Below are positions 9,597-18,497 of a stretch of DNA of 64,000 bases, in pieces. This DNA is from Thermohahella caldifontis (GTDB lineage Bacteria; Pseudomonadota; Gammaproteobacteria; Pseudomonadales; Oleiphilaceae). The position numbers and the translations under genes were made by a program. Every line of letters begins with the position of its first letter. The first letter of the stretch is position 1. Location of the stretch: the NCBI RefSeq assembly GCF_041153465.1, contig NZ_CP154858.1:1736001-1800000 (forward strand). The letters run 5' to 3'. The notes beneath the pieces are model-generated. The model was not told the DNA's origin and made no database searches. It saw only the letters and a list, made by a program, of their open reading frames with translations.

Positions 9597-9610
9597 TTGA
9601 CGTGCGTCAA
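9597..9610. promoter_or_regulatory. Candidate FNR/Anr-type box
   Basis: TTGACGTGCGTCAA is a perfect dyad that matches the TTGAY-N4-RTCAA half-site pattern of the FNR/Anr/Dnr family. It lies 64 bp upstream of the leftward YidE-like gene. This suggests oxygen- or NO-dependent control. No promoter was mapped, so it remains a prediction. Confidence 0.45.
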
Positions 9611-9757
9611 CCCTCCGCTAGATGTGCCTGACCACAACGCAAGTAAATTAAACACAAACCCTTCCAAAACAGGCACAAGACAGGCACGACGCGCACAATG
9701 TGATTGATGTTATATTACATCTCTACTCGGCCTGAACCGGCGGATGCTCACATGCTT

Positions 9758-9900
9758 TCAGGCCCTCACGGCCAGACAGGCATAGTCCTCAAGTCCGCCA
9801 ATAAAGAGCGCTGCGCCGATACCTTCCTTGCTGCCAAAGTGATGATCCAGGCGCCCCGCACAGTCTCCGTATACCAGCCGGATCAGTGCGAGCAAACATT
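9758..9900 (-). pseudogene. TetR-family regulator remnant
   Basis: A short leftward frame contains RLDHHFGSKEGIGAALFIGG followed by LEDYA. This is the end of a TetR helix-turn-helix domain, where the usual text is LYHHFGSKEGI. The first 40 residues of the domain and all of the ligand domain are missing. The frame stops 5 residues later, and a +1 shift continues REGLKACE. It is a decayed or deleted gene. It faces the PaaI-like remnant on the other strand. Confidence 0.45.
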
Positions 9901-9915
9901 CAGAAGGATCACGGG

Positions 9916-10040
9916 ATGGACATGACTGCCCCGGGCAAACAGATTCTGGCCGCCCAACCCTTTTCGGCCAGACTGGGAACGGAACTGCTGCACATGGAAG
10001 AGGGATTGGCCGTGGCGCAATGCCGGATATCTGCTGTCCA
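9916..10040 (+). pseudogene. PaaI-type hotdog thioesterase remnant (N-terminus only)
   Basis: The + frame from ATG 9916 reads about 40 residues, including QPFSARLGTELLHMEEG and AVAQCRI. They resemble the first strand and helix of PaaI-family acyl-CoA thioesterases. The catalytic region (HG..HGG motif) is absent and the similarity stops by about 10040. This is probably a deletion scar shared with the neighbouring TetR remnant. Identification rests on a short match only. Confidence 0.3.
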
Positions 10041-10123
10041 GGCATTGGGCGAGGAAGTGCCCTGCGCCGTGGCACAGGGCACGATCGTGACACGCGCACA
10101 GGTTTCGCGCGTGTTCAGGCAGG

Positions 10124-11800
10124 TCAGAGCAGCAGCTTGCGGATGTCGCCCAGCAGCTCTCCGAGCAGGGTCGTGAAGCGGGCTGCGTCGGCGCCGTTCA
10201 CGGCCCGGTGGTCGTAGGACAGACTCAGCGGCAGCATCAGGCGCGGCACAAACTCCTTGCCATTCCAGACCGGCTTCACCTGCGCCCTGGAGACACCGAG
10301 AATCGCCACTTCAGGCGTGTTCACGATCGGCGTGAACGCAGTGCCGCCCACACTGCCCAGACTGGATATCGTGAAGCATCCGCCCTGCATTTCTGCCGGC
10401 TTGAGCTTCTTGTCCTTGGCCTTGGCGGCCAGATCCAGCGCTTCCTCCGCCAGTTCCCAGATGCTCTTGGTGTCCACATCCCGGATCACCGGCACCATCA
10501 GGCCGTGGGGCGTGTCCACCGCCACACCGATGTGGATGTAGTGCTTCTGGATGATCTCGTGCTTCTCCATGTCCAGCGAGACGTTGAACTGGGGCAATGC
10601 CTTCAGCGCATAGGCACAGGCCTTGAGCAGGAAGGGCAGCGGCGTGAGCTTCGTGCCGCGTCTTTCTGCCGCCGCCTTCTGGGCCTTGCGGAAGTCTTCG
10701 AGATCGGTAATGTCCGCTTCGTCGAACTGGGTGACATGGGGTACTGTCAGCCAACTGCGTGCCATGTTGTCGGCCGTGACCTGATGGATCTTGCTCATGG
10801 CACGACGATCGATCGGACCAAACTGGCTGAAGTCCGGCAACTTCACCGTGGGCAATCCCATACCGGCGCCCACGGGTGCCGAGCCACTCTGCAGCTTCTG
10901 CATGCCTGCCTTGACGAAGGCCTGCACGTCCTCCTTGAGGATGCGGCCCTTGGGACCACTCCCCTTCACCTGCGTCAGATCGACGCCAAATTCACGGGCC
11001 AGCTTGCGCACGGCCGGGCCCGCATGCACCTTGCGCGCCGAGGCGTTGGCAATGGCTTCCTTGTCCGCATCGCTGGCAGGCGCTGCAGGCGCAGCGGAGG
11101 CGGGTGCGGCAGCCGGTACAGCGGCGGGTGCTGCGGTCGGGGCCGGCGATTCGGCCGGGGCGGCCTGACTGGCCGGTGCGGATGCCGGTTCAGCCGCGGT
11201 ACCACTCACCTCGATTTCCGCGATGGGCGTGCCTTCGTTGACCTTGTCATCCACATTCACCAGCAGCCGGACCACCTTGCCGGCCACGGGCGACGGCACT
11301 TCCATGGTCGCCTTGTCGGACTCCAGCACAATCAGGCTGTCCTCCTCCGCAACCACGTCACCGGGCTGAACACAGAGCTCGATGACCGGCACGTCCTTTG
11401 AGCCGCCGATGTCCGGGACACGGATCACCTCGATCCGTGCCTCTCCGGCTGCAGCGGGGGCAGGCTTGTCTTCCGCCGGTGCCGAGGGCGGGACGGATGC
11501 CGGCGCGACAGCCTCGGGTTCCGCCTGAGCCTGGGCCTGAGATGAATCTCCGGCCGTGGTAGCATCCGTTTCCAGCACAAGCACCAGATCGCCTTCATTG
11601 ACCCGGTCGCCGACCTTCACCTTGACCTCGCGCACCACGCCTGCATGAGGACTCGGAACCTCCATGGTGGCCTTGTCCGACTCCAGCACAATAATCGAAT
11701 CTTCTTCTGCCACGGTATCGCCGGGGCTGACCAGGACCTCGATCACCTCCACGTCGGAGGCGCCGCCGATATCCGGAACGGTGACTTCAATAATACTCAC
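10124..11800 (-). CDS. aceF: Pyruvate dehydrogenase E2, dihydrolipoamide acetyltransferase
   Basis: A 558-residue E2 core subunit that transfers acetyl groups from lipoate to CoA. Two lipoyl domains (about 1-75 and 118-195) each carry the lipoylated Lys in ESDKATMEVPSP. They are joined by Ala/Pro-rich linkers. A peripheral-subunit-binding domain follows (GPAVRKLAREFGVDL, GSGPKGRILKEDV). The catalytic domain ends with the active-site motif SYDHRAVNGADAARF, where Asn replaces the Asp of many homologues; that Asn variant is known in related bacteria. It starts 12 bp after aceE, in one operon. No E3 (lpd) gene follows: the downstream DNA is a scar. Confidence 0.97.
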   Translation of the reverse strand: MSIIEVTVPDIGGASDVEVIEVLVSPGDTVAEEDSIIVLESDKATMEVPSPHAGVVREVKVKVGDRVNEGDLVLVLETDATTAGDSSQAQAQAEPEAVAPASVPPSAPAEDKPAPAAAGEARIEVIRVPDIGGSKDVPVIELCVQPGDVVAEEDSLIVLESDKATMEVPSPVAGKVVRLLVNVDDKVNEGTPIAEIEVSGTAAEPASAPASQAAPAESPAPTAAPAAVPAAAPASAAPAAPASDADKEAIANASARKVHAGPAVRKLAREFGVDLTQVKGSGPKGRILKEDVQAFVKAGMQKLQSGSAPVGAGMGLPTVKLPDFSQFGPIDRRAMSKIHQVTADNMARSWLTVPHVTQFDEADITDLEDFRKAQKAAAERRGTKLTPLPFLLKACAYALKALPQFNVSLDMEKHEIIQKHYIHIGVAVDTPHGLMVPVIRDVDTKSIWELAEEALDLAAKAKDKKLKPAEMQGGCFTISSLGSVGGTAFTPIVNTPEVAILGVSRAQVKPVWNGKEFVPRLMLPLSLSYDHRAVNGADAARFTTLLGELLGDIRKLLL

Positions 11801-11812
11801 GTCAACCTCCTT

Positions 11813-14464
11813 TTACGCATACAGCGGATTGAGTTTGTCCGGGTCAATATCGAACTCGCGTATCGCCTCGGTGACGACGCACGGTTCGATCTTGCCAGCC
11901 CTGGCCAGACCTTCCAGCGCGGCCACCGTCACGAAATAGCGGTCCACCTCGAAGTGGCGACGCAGCTTCTCGCGCGTGTCGCTGCGCCCGAAACCATCCG
12001 TGCCCAGGACCGTGTAGTCACCCGGCACAAAGGCGCGGATCTGATCCGCAAACAGCTTGATGTAGTCCGTTGCCGCCACGACCGGCCCTTCGCCCTCCTG
12101 CAGACACTCGGTGACATAGGCGGTGCGCTGCTTCGACTCGGGATGCAGCAGGTTCCAGCGCCGCACATGGTGTCCTTCACGGGCCAGCTCGGTGAAGCTG
12201 GTGACACTCCAGACATCCGAATCCACATCGTACTTTTCCTTGAGCAACCGGGCGGCCGCACGGACCTCATTGAGAATGGCGCCGGAACCCAGCAGCCGGG
12301 TGCGGGCCTTGCCACTCTCGCCCACGGTCTCGAGCTTGTACATGCCCTTGAGAATGCCTTCCTCGACCCCTTCGGGCATGGGCGGATGCTCGTAGTTCTC
12401 GTTCATGACGGTGATGTAGTAATAGACACTTTCGTTGTCCACATACATCCGCTTGATGCCGTTCTGGATGATGACCGCCAGCTCGTAGCTGTATGTCGGA
12501 TCATAGGAAATGCAGTTGGGCACGGTCAGCGAATAGATATGGCTGTGTCCGTCCTCGTGCTGGAGACCTTCACCGTTGAGCGTGGTCCTGCCCGAGGTCC
12601 CGCCGATAAGGAAGCCGCGGGCCCGGATGTCGCCGGCGGCCCAGCACAGGTCACCCACCCGCTGGAATCCGAACATGGAGTAGAAGATGTAGAACGGAAT
12701 CAGCGGATAGTCATTGGTACTGTAGGAAGTGGCCGCAGCAATCCAGGCGGACATGGCACCGGCCTCGTTGATGCCTTCCTCGAGGATCTGGCCCTTCTTG
12801 TCCTCCCGGTAATACATGACCTGGTTGCGGTCCACGGGTGTGTACTTCTGCCCTTCGGAAGTGTAGATCCCGAGCTGACGGAACATGCCTTCCATCCCGA
12901 AGGTCCGGGCTTCGTCCGGCACGATGGGCACAATGCGCTGCCCGATCTGCTTGTCCTTGACCAAGGTATTGAGAATGCGCACAAAGGCCATGGTGGAGCT
13001 GATTTCACGGCCCTCGGATCCTTTGAGCATGTTCTCGAAGGCGCTGAGTTCGGGTGCCTTGAGCGGATTGGCATCCTTGCGCCGCTTGGGCAGGTATCCG
13101 CCAAGCGCTTCGCGACGCTTGCGCATGTAAAGGATCTCGGGCGAGTCTGCCGGTGGCCGGTAATAGGGCAGATCCCTCAGCTCTTCATCGGTCAGCGGAA
13201 TGCCGAAGCGATCCCGGAACGACTTGATGGTCTCGAAGTCCAGTTTCTTGAGCTGGTGAGTGGTGTTCTGCGCTTCGCCCTGCTCGCCAAAGCCGTACCC
13301 CTTGACGGTCTGGGCCAGAATGACCGTCGGCTGGCCCTTGTGGTTGACCGCTGCATGATAGGCCGCATAGATCTTGAACGGATCATGACCGCCACGGTTG
13401 AGGTTGCGGATGTCCTTGTCCGACAGGTCCTCCACCAGCTTGAGCGCTTCCGGATGCTTGCCGAAGAAGTGCTTGCGGGTATAGGCACCGCCGTTGTGCT
13501 TGTAGTTCTGGTACTCGCCATCCACGGTTTCATCCATGATCTTCTGCAGGATGCCGTTCTTGTCCTTCTCCAGCAGCTGATCCCAGAGACGCCCCCAGAC
13601 CACCTTGATGACGTTCCAGCCGGCGCCGCGGAAGATGCCTTCCAGCTCCTGAATGATCTTGCCGTTGCCACGCACCGGGCCGTCCAGACGCTGCAGGTTG
13701 CAGTTGATGACGAAGATCAGGTTGTCGAGCTTCTCGCGACCGGCAAGACCGATGGCACCCAGGGTTTCCGGTTCGTCACACTCGCCGTCCCCCACATAGC
13801 ACCAGACCTTGCGGTTGCCCATCTTCACCAGCTCGCGGCTGTCGAGATACTTCATGACGTGCGCCTGGTAGATGGCCTGGATCGGGCCCAGCCCCATGGA
13901 AACCGTCGGGAACTGCCAGTACTCGGGCATCAGCCAGGGGTGCGGATAGCTGGAGAGTCCGTTACCGTCCACCTCACGGCGGAAGTTGTCCAGCTGCTCT
14001 TCGGTCAGCCGGCCTTCCAGATAGGAACGCGCATAGATACCCGGTGCCGAGTGCCCCTGGAAATAGATGAGGTCACTCTCGCGCGCGCTGTCTCCGGCAT
14101 GGAAGAAATAGTTGAAGCCCACATCATACAGGGTGGCGGCAGACGCAAACGTGGAGATATGCCCACCCAGATCGCCCGGCCGCTTGTTGGCACGCAGCAC
14201 CATGGCCAGCGCATTCCAGCGCACGAGCGAACGGATACGGCGCTCCATGAACAGATCACCCGGCATGCGGGCCTCTTTCGCCGGCGGAATGGTGTTGCGA
14301 TAGGGCGTGGTGATGGAATACGGCAGCTGGGTTCCGTCACGGGTGGCCCGTTCGGCCAGCCGGGTCAGCAGATAGGAGGCACGTTCGATGCCCTCCTGTT
14401 CAATCACGGTTTCCAGGGACTCCAGCCACTCCTGGGTTTCAATCGGATCTGGATCGTCATGCAT
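11813..14464 (-). CDS. aceE: Pyruvate dehydrogenase E1, homodimeric
   Basis: An 883-residue thiamine-diphosphate enzyme that decarboxylates pyruvate and loads the E2 lipoate. The TPP motif is GDGECDEPETLGAI...NCNLQRLDGP, and the N-terminal signature is DPIETQEWLESLE. Length matches the AceE family (about 885-890). I place the start at ATG 14464 (MHDDPDP), because AAAGGAG lies 8 nt upstream. An in-frame ATG 33 bp further up would add 11 residues with no ribosome-binding site. A 136-bp gap separates it from pdhR, long enough for its own promoter; only a half PdhR-like motif (ATTGACCAA) is visible there. Confidence 0.97.
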   Translation of the reverse strand: MHDDPDPIETQEWLESLETVIEQEGIERASYLLTRLAERATRDGTQLPYSITTPYRNTIPPAKEARMPGDLFMERRIRSLVRWNALAMVLRANKRPGDLGGHISTFASAATLYDVGFNYFFHAGDSARESDLIYFQGHSAPGIYARSYLEGRLTEEQLDNFRREVDGNGLSSYPHPWLMPEYWQFPTVSMGLGPIQAIYQAHVMKYLDSRELVKMGNRKVWCYVGDGECDEPETLGAIGLAGREKLDNLIFVINCNLQRLDGPVRGNGKIIQELEGIFRGAGWNVIKVVWGRLWDQLLEKDKNGILQKIMDETVDGEYQNYKHNGGAYTRKHFFGKHPEALKLVEDLSDKDIRNLNRGGHDPFKIYAAYHAAVNHKGQPTVILAQTVKGYGFGEQGEAQNTTHQLKKLDFETIKSFRDRFGIPLTDEELRDLPYYRPPADSPEILYMRKRREALGGYLPKRRKDANPLKAPELSAFENMLKGSEGREISSTMAFVRILNTLVKDKQIGQRIVPIVPDEARTFGMEGMFRQLGIYTSEGQKYTPVDRNQVMYYREDKKGQILEEGINEAGAMSAWIAAATSYSTNDYPLIPFYIFYSMFGFQRVGDLCWAAGDIRARGFLIGGTSGRTTLNGEGLQHEDGHSHIYSLTVPNCISYDPTYSYELAVIIQNGIKRMYVDNESVYYYITVMNENYEHPPMPEGVEEGILKGMYKLETVGESGKARTRLLGSGAILNEVRAAARLLKEKYDVDSDVWSVTSFTELAREGHHVRRWNLLHPESKQRTAYVTECLQEGEGPVVAATDYIKLFADQIRAFVPGDYTVLGTDGFGRSDTREKLRRHFEVDRYFVTVAALEGLARAGKIEPCVVTEAIREFDIDPDKLNPLYA

Positions 14465-14600
14465 AAAGGCTACTCCTTTGAGAGCTTGGTCAATCATTTG
14501 TTATCAATACATCGCACGGTGCCGGGCCTTGTGAGCCGGCGCCCGCACATCCCGGAGTCCCCGGCGGACAGACCCTGATCGTCTGACCTGCCGGCGGCAT

Positions 14601-15371
14601 TCATTTCTCGTCCAGATGCTGCAATCGCCGCAGCGAACGGCTGTTGCGCAGCTCCGCCTTGCCCTTCTCCAGCAGCACCTCTTCCACAAAGGCCAGATGT
14701 TCATGGGCCGCCTGGCGCGCCCCCTCCGGATCACGCGCGACCACGGCCTCCATCAGCTGCTGGTGCTGAGCCCGGATCCGCTGCCGCAGGGCATCTTCCT
14801 TGTAGAGAAAGTGCAGATTGCTGACGATATGCTGTTTGAGCAGCGTAAACAGGGCGCGCATGGTATGCAGGAGCACCACATTGTGCGCCGCCTCGGCAAT
14901 GGACAGGTGAAACTCCGCATCCGCCCGAGCCTCGTTATCGGAATCCTTTGCCTCGTGAAAATGCAGCCAGTCCTGATAGCGCCTGACGATAATTTCCCGG
15001 TCCGCATCCGTACCCCGGAGCGCGGCATAATAGGCCGAGACACCCTCCAGGGCATGGCGGAACTCAAGCAGGTCGTACTGGCTTTCGGGATGGGCGTTGA
15101 TCAGCTCAAACAGCGGTTCGGTAAAGCTTGATCCCAGATTGGAGGCCACATAGTTGCCCCCTCCCTGGCGGCGTACCACCAACCCCTTGGCTTCCAGCTT
15201 CTGAATGGCCTCGCGCACACTCGGGCGGGACACTTCGAACCGGGCGGCCAGCTCACGCTCCGGCGGCAGGCGCTGTCCCGGCTTGAGCGTGCCCTCAAGA
15301 ATCATCTGTTCAATGCTGTCGGTAATCACATCCGACAGTTTCGGCTGCCTCACCGGTTTCACACCTGCCAT
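14601..15371 (-). CDS. pdhR: PdhR-like GntR/FadR-family regulator
   Basis: A 256-residue repressor. The N-terminal winged helix covers residues 10-75 (KLSDVITDSIEQMILEG, LPPERELAARFEVSRPSVRE). It is followed by an all-helical FCD ligand domain with metal-site residues in the region AEFHLSIAEAAHN and H near HEHLAF. In E. coli PdhR senses pyruvate and represses aceEF. Here it sits between aceEF and the lactate genes. Three copies of its consensus operator flank the pdhR/lutA intergenic region. LldR is the alternative name within this subfamily, but the aceEF linkage favours PdhR. It is probably autoregulated. Confidence 0.88.
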   Translation of the reverse strand: MAGVKPVRQPKLSDVITDSIEQMILEGTLKPGQRLPPERELAARFEVSRPSVREAIQKLEAKGLVVRRQGGGNYVASNLGSSFTEPLFELINAHPESQYDLLEFRHALEGVSAYYAALRGTDADREIIVRRYQDWLHFHEAKDSDNEARADAEFHLSIAEAAHNVVLLHTMRALFTLLKQHIVSNLHFLYKEDALRQRIRAQHQQLMEAVVARDPEGARQAAHEHLAFVEEVLLEKGKAELRNSRSLRRLQHLDEK

Positions 15372-15411
15372 CCCGCGCCCTGTTCAGAAGTTAAGCATAG
15401 CCGAAAAATCC

Positions 15412-15440
15412 GGTCTGACCACACACATGGTCTGACCAAT
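15412..15440. promoter_or_regulatory. Two PdhR-type operators upstream of pdhR
   Basis: GGTCTGACC (15412-15420) and ATGGTCTGACCAAT (15427-15440) are two dyads with the core TGGTC-TGACCA spaced 15 bp apart. They lie 41-69 bp upstream of the pdhR start, so they are probably autoregulatory. The core is identical to the operator before lutA. Confidence 0.7.
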
Positions 15441-15545
15441 CACAAACATGGAGGAAAATTACCACATCATAAATGCACCTGGCAATCCACCCCCGACAAA
15501 AGTCTTAATGCAGATCAATTTGCACAATTTTCAGCCATCCTCATC

Positions 15546-15610
15546 TTGACACCCCCAACCACCCCGGATTAACGTAAGGGTACACCAATGGTAAATTGGT
15601 CTGACCAATT
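15546..15610 (+). promoter_or_regulatory. lutA promoter with perfect PdhR operator
   Basis: AATTGGTCTGACCAATT at 15594-15610 is a perfect 17-bp palindrome and an exact fit to the known PdhR consensus AATTGGT-N3-ACCAATT. A plausible sigma-70 promoter lies just upstream: TTGACA at 15546 and TAACGT at 15570 with 18-bp spacing. The operator would sit just after the start site, as expected for a repressor. The lutA ATG is 25 bp further on. The operator call is strong; the promoter call is weaker. Confidence 0.75.
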
Positions 15611-15635
15611 AAAACAACACTGACCGGAAGCGAAC

Positions 15636-16388
15636 ATGAGACCTACACCTCCCCCGGAACGCCCGACCCGCGCCTATCTGTTCGGCACCTGCCTCATTGA
15701 CCTCTTCGATCCGGATGCCGGTGTGTCTGCCGTGGCGCTGCTCGAGCGCGAAGGCATTCAGGTCCTCTATCCGGAGGACCAGAGCTGCTGCGGCCAGCCA
15801 GCCTGGAACTCGGGTCATGACGACGAGGCCCGCGCCGTGGCCCGGGCTCAGCTGAAACTGTTCCCCGGCCCCTGGCCCGTGATTGTGCCCTCGGCGTCCT
15901 GCGCCGGCATGTTCCGGCACCACTATCCCGTCCTGTTCCGGGGCACACCGGAGGAAGGCCTGGCCCGGGATCTGGCGGCACGCACCTGGGAACTGACCGA
16001 GTTCCTGGTTCGGGTTCTGAATGTCCGCCTGCAGGACAAGGGCAGCCCCCTGAGCATCGTGGTGCACAATTCCTGCAAGGCGCAGCGTGAGGTCCATTGC
16101 GACGCGACCACCCATGCCCTGCTGGCCCAGCTGGACAACGTGGCCATTCACCACCACGAGCGGGCCACGGAATGCTGCGGCTTCGGTGGAACCTTCTCGG
16201 TGAAGGTCCCCGAAGTCTCGGCAGCCATGGTGACGGACAAGGTGGATGCACTGACCGCCACCGGTGCCACCACGCTGGTCAGCGGCGACTGCGGTTGCAT
16301 GCTGAACATCAGTGGCGCGGCAGAAAAGGCCGGAAAACCGCTGACCGCACGCCACATCGCCTCATTCCTGCTGGAGCGCACCCGGTGA
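15636..16388 (+). CDS. lutA: Lactate utilisation protein A, CCG-domain (Fe-S) subunit
   Basis: A 250-residue protein of the LutA/LldE/YkgE family. Two CCG domains (ESCCGQ-like: QSCCGQPAWNSGH near residue 50, and ECCGFGGTFSVK near 175) are thought to bind a non-cubane iron-sulfur cluster. With LutB and LutC it forms an L-lactate oxidising complex that yields pyruvate. It starts the lutABC-dld-usp operon, 25 bp after a perfect PdhR operator. Its stop overlaps the lutB GTG start. Confidence 0.92.
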   Translation: MRPTPPPERPTRAYLFGTCLIDLFDPDAGVSAVALLEREGIQVLYPEDQSCCGQPAWNSGHDDEARAVARAQLKLFPGPWPVIVPSASCAGMFRHHYPVLFRGTPEEGLARDLAARTWELTEFLVRVLNVRLQDKGSPLSIVVHNSCKAQREVHCDATTHALLAQLDNVAIHHHERATECCGFGGTFSVKVPEVSAAMVTDKVDALTATGATTLVSGDCGCMLNISGAAEKAGKPLTARHIASFLLERTR

Positions 16389-17818
16389 GCCACTTCAATC
16401 CCGACACGCTGAACCGAGACTTTGACGCGCGTTTGCACGACGCCACCCATAACCCGCGCATCCGCCATCATTTCCGCGGCGCCATGTCCTTTCTGCGCGA
16501 AAAGCGGGCGGCTCAGTTTGCCAGCTCGGATTTTTCCGAGCTGCAACGCCAGGCGGAGGCCATCCGCAACCGCTGCCTGCTGCACCTTCCCGAACTGCTC
16601 GAACAGCTGGAAGCCCGCTGCCAGGCCAACGGCATCCGGGTGCACTGGGCAGCAACCGGAGAGGCGGCCAACCGGATCATTCATCAGATCATTGATGCAG
16701 AGGGCGGTCGCCGGGTCGTCAAGGGCAAGTCCATGGCCACGGAAGAAACCGGGCTCAATGCCGCTCTGGAACGACAGGGTATCGAGTGTGTGGAAACGGA
16801 CATGGGCGAATACATCGTCCAGCTCGCCGACGAAACACCCTCCCACATCATCATGCCGGCCATCCACAAGGACAAGGACGAGATCGCGCGTCTCTTTCAC
16901 GAGCGTCTGGACGTCCCCCTGACCCACGATGTGAACGAACTCATCGGCATCGGTCGCGCCACCCTGAGAAAGAAATTCGAGGCGGCCGACATCGGCATCA
17001 GCGGCGTCAATTTTGCCGTTGCAGAAACCGGCACCCTGTGTCTGGTGGAAAACGAAGGCAACGGCCGCATGAGCACCACGCTTCCCCGCGTTCACATCGC
17101 ACTTTGCGGCATCGAAAAGGTGGTGGCGCACCTGAGCGACGTACCACCGCTCCTGCATCTGCTCACCCGCTCCGCCACCGGTCAGGCCATCACCACCTAC
17201 GTCAACATGATCTCCGGTCCGCGGCGAAGCGATGAAAAGGACGGCCCGGCGGCAGTGCACCTGGTGCTGCTGGACAACGGCCGCAGCCGGATGTATGCCG
17301 ACCCGGAGCTGCGTCAGACGTTGCGCTGTATCCGCTGCGGCGCCTGCATGAATCACTGCCCGGTGTATGAACGGGTGGGCGGCCATGCCTATGGTGCGCC
17401 CTATCCGGGCCCCATCGGACAGGTGGTGGCACCGCAGATCTGGGGACTGGACAAGGCTGGCAAACTGACCCAGGCCTGCTCCATGAACGGGGCCTGCAAG
17501 GATGTCTGCCCGGTCGGGATCCCTCTGCCGGATCTCATCCGCCGCCTGCGCCGGGAGGCCGTCTCAACACAGGGCGACAGCCCCGTGCAGGGCCGGGGCA
17601 GCCTGCGCCGTCCCGCCGAAGCCTGGATCTGGCGCGGCTGGGCCTGGCTCAACACCCACCCGCGCCTCTATCGGCTGTTTCTCAAACTGGCCACGCGCCT
17701 GCGCGGGCTCACACCCGCACGCCTGGGCCCATGGACCCGCTATCGCACCGCACCCCGGCCCGCATCGCGCAGCCTGCATGAACGTCTGCAAGCCCGGAAG
17801 GAGTCTCAACATGACTGA
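16385..17818 (+). CDS. lutB: Lactate utilisation protein B, ferredoxin-like LUD subunit
   Basis: A 477-residue LutB/LldF protein. The N-terminal LUD domain is followed by two 4Fe-4S motifs (CIRCGACMNHCPVYE and CSMNGACKDVCPVGIP), and the C-terminal region is basic. It passes electrons from lactate towards quinone at the membrane. I place the start at GTG 16385 because it overlaps the lutA stop (GTGA) and aligns with the family N-terminus (SHFNPDTLNRDF). An open frame continues upstream into lutA but is not coding. It overlaps lutC by 8 bp. Confidence 0.92.
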   Translation: MSHFNPDTLNRDFDARLHDATHNPRIRHHFRGAMSFLREKRAAQFASSDFSELQRQAEAIRNRCLLHLPELLEQLEARCQANGIRVHWAATGEAANRIIHQIIDAEGGRRVVKGKSMATEETGLNAALERQGIECVETDMGEYIVQLADETPSHIIMPAIHKDKDEIARLFHERLDVPLTHDVNELIGIGRATLRKKFEAADIGISGVNFAVAETGTLCLVENEGNGRMSTTLPRVHIALCGIEKVVAHLSDVPPLLHLLTRSATGQAITTYVNMISGPRRSDEKDGPAAVHLVLLDNGRSRMYADPELRQTLRCIRCGACMNHCPVYERVGGHAYGAPYPGPIGQVVAPQIWGLDKAGKLTQACSMNGACKDVCPVGIPLPDLIRRLRREAVSTQGDSPVQGRGSLRRPAEAWIWRGWAWLNTHPRLYRLFLKLATRLRGLTPARLGPWTRYRTAPRPASRSLHERLQARKESQHD

Positions 17819-18497
17819 TCGCCAGACCATTCTCGACCGCCTTCGCCGGTTCCGGGCACAATCAGGCATCGCTCCTGTCAGTTCGCCGGAAACCATACCG
17901 GCCCATGCCGGCGTGGCGTCCTCTTCCCACCCCCCGCCGGACCCGGAAGCGGAGCTGGCCACCTTTGTCCAGCACCTGAAAGCCGCGCATGCGGAGGTCT
18001 GCCACGTGCCCAAGGCGGAGTGGGCCGGATGGGTGGCACACAGGGCCGAGTCGGAAGGCTGGCAACTGCTGGCCTGCGGAGCCCGCCCCGAACTGGCCGC
18101 TCCCCTTGCCGGACACCTGTCCGCCGAACGGCTCTGGGTTATGGATGAAGCGATCGACACCCGGCGCCATCGCCTCTTCCACCAGGTGGACGCCGGGATC
18201 TCGCTGGCCCAGGGCGGAATCAGTGAAACCGGCACCCTCATCCTGGCCACCGGCCCTCAGGAGCCACGAACCCTGTCACTGGTCCCACCGGTACACGTCC
18301 TGCTTTTCGATCCGGCCACCCTGTACCCGGATCTGGCCACCGCACTGAATGCCCGGGGCTGGGCCCGGCAGATGCCCACCAACCTGCTGCTCATTTCCGG
18401 CCCGTCCAAGACTGCCGACATTCAGCAGACCCTGGCCTACGGCGCTCACGGCCCCAAGCGGCTGCTGGTACTCATTTTGGAGGCACACCATGGCTGA
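17811..18497 (+). CDS. lutC: Lactate utilisation protein C, LUD domain
   Basis: A 228-residue LutC/LldG protein with a single LUD domain. The conserved segments are GISLAQGGISETGTLIL and HVLLF. It is the third component of the LutABC L-lactate oxidase complex. ATG 17811 is preceded by GGAAGGAG, a strong ribosome-binding site. Its 3' end overlaps the dld start by 8 bp, so the genes are co-translated. Confidence 0.92.
   Translation: MTDRQTILDRLRRFRAQSGIAPVSSPETIPAHAGVASSSHPPPDPEAELATFVQHLKAAHAEVCHVPKAEWAGWVAHRAESEGWQLLACGARPELAAPLAGHLSAERLWVMDEAIDTRRHRLFHQVDAGISLAQGGISETGTLILATGPQEPRTLSLVPPVHVLLFDPATLYPDLATALNARGWARQMPTNLLLISGPSKTADIQQTLAYGAHGPKRLLVLILEAHHG

Noticed and set aside
9641..9690. 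Two close copies of ACAGGCAC as a regulatory repeat
   Set aside because: Only two short copies, easily by chance.
10975..11205. Pro/Ala/His-rich open frame on the - strand inside aceF
   Set aside because: It is a shadow of the Ala/Pro linker codons of aceF.
11645..14578. Open frame of 977 codons on the + strand opposite aceE/aceF
   Set aside because: It is antisense to two clear genes and its composition is that of a GC-rich shadow frame.
14465..14600. PdhR operator directly before aceE
   Set aside because: Only one half-site (ATTGACCAA) is visible; the second half does not match.
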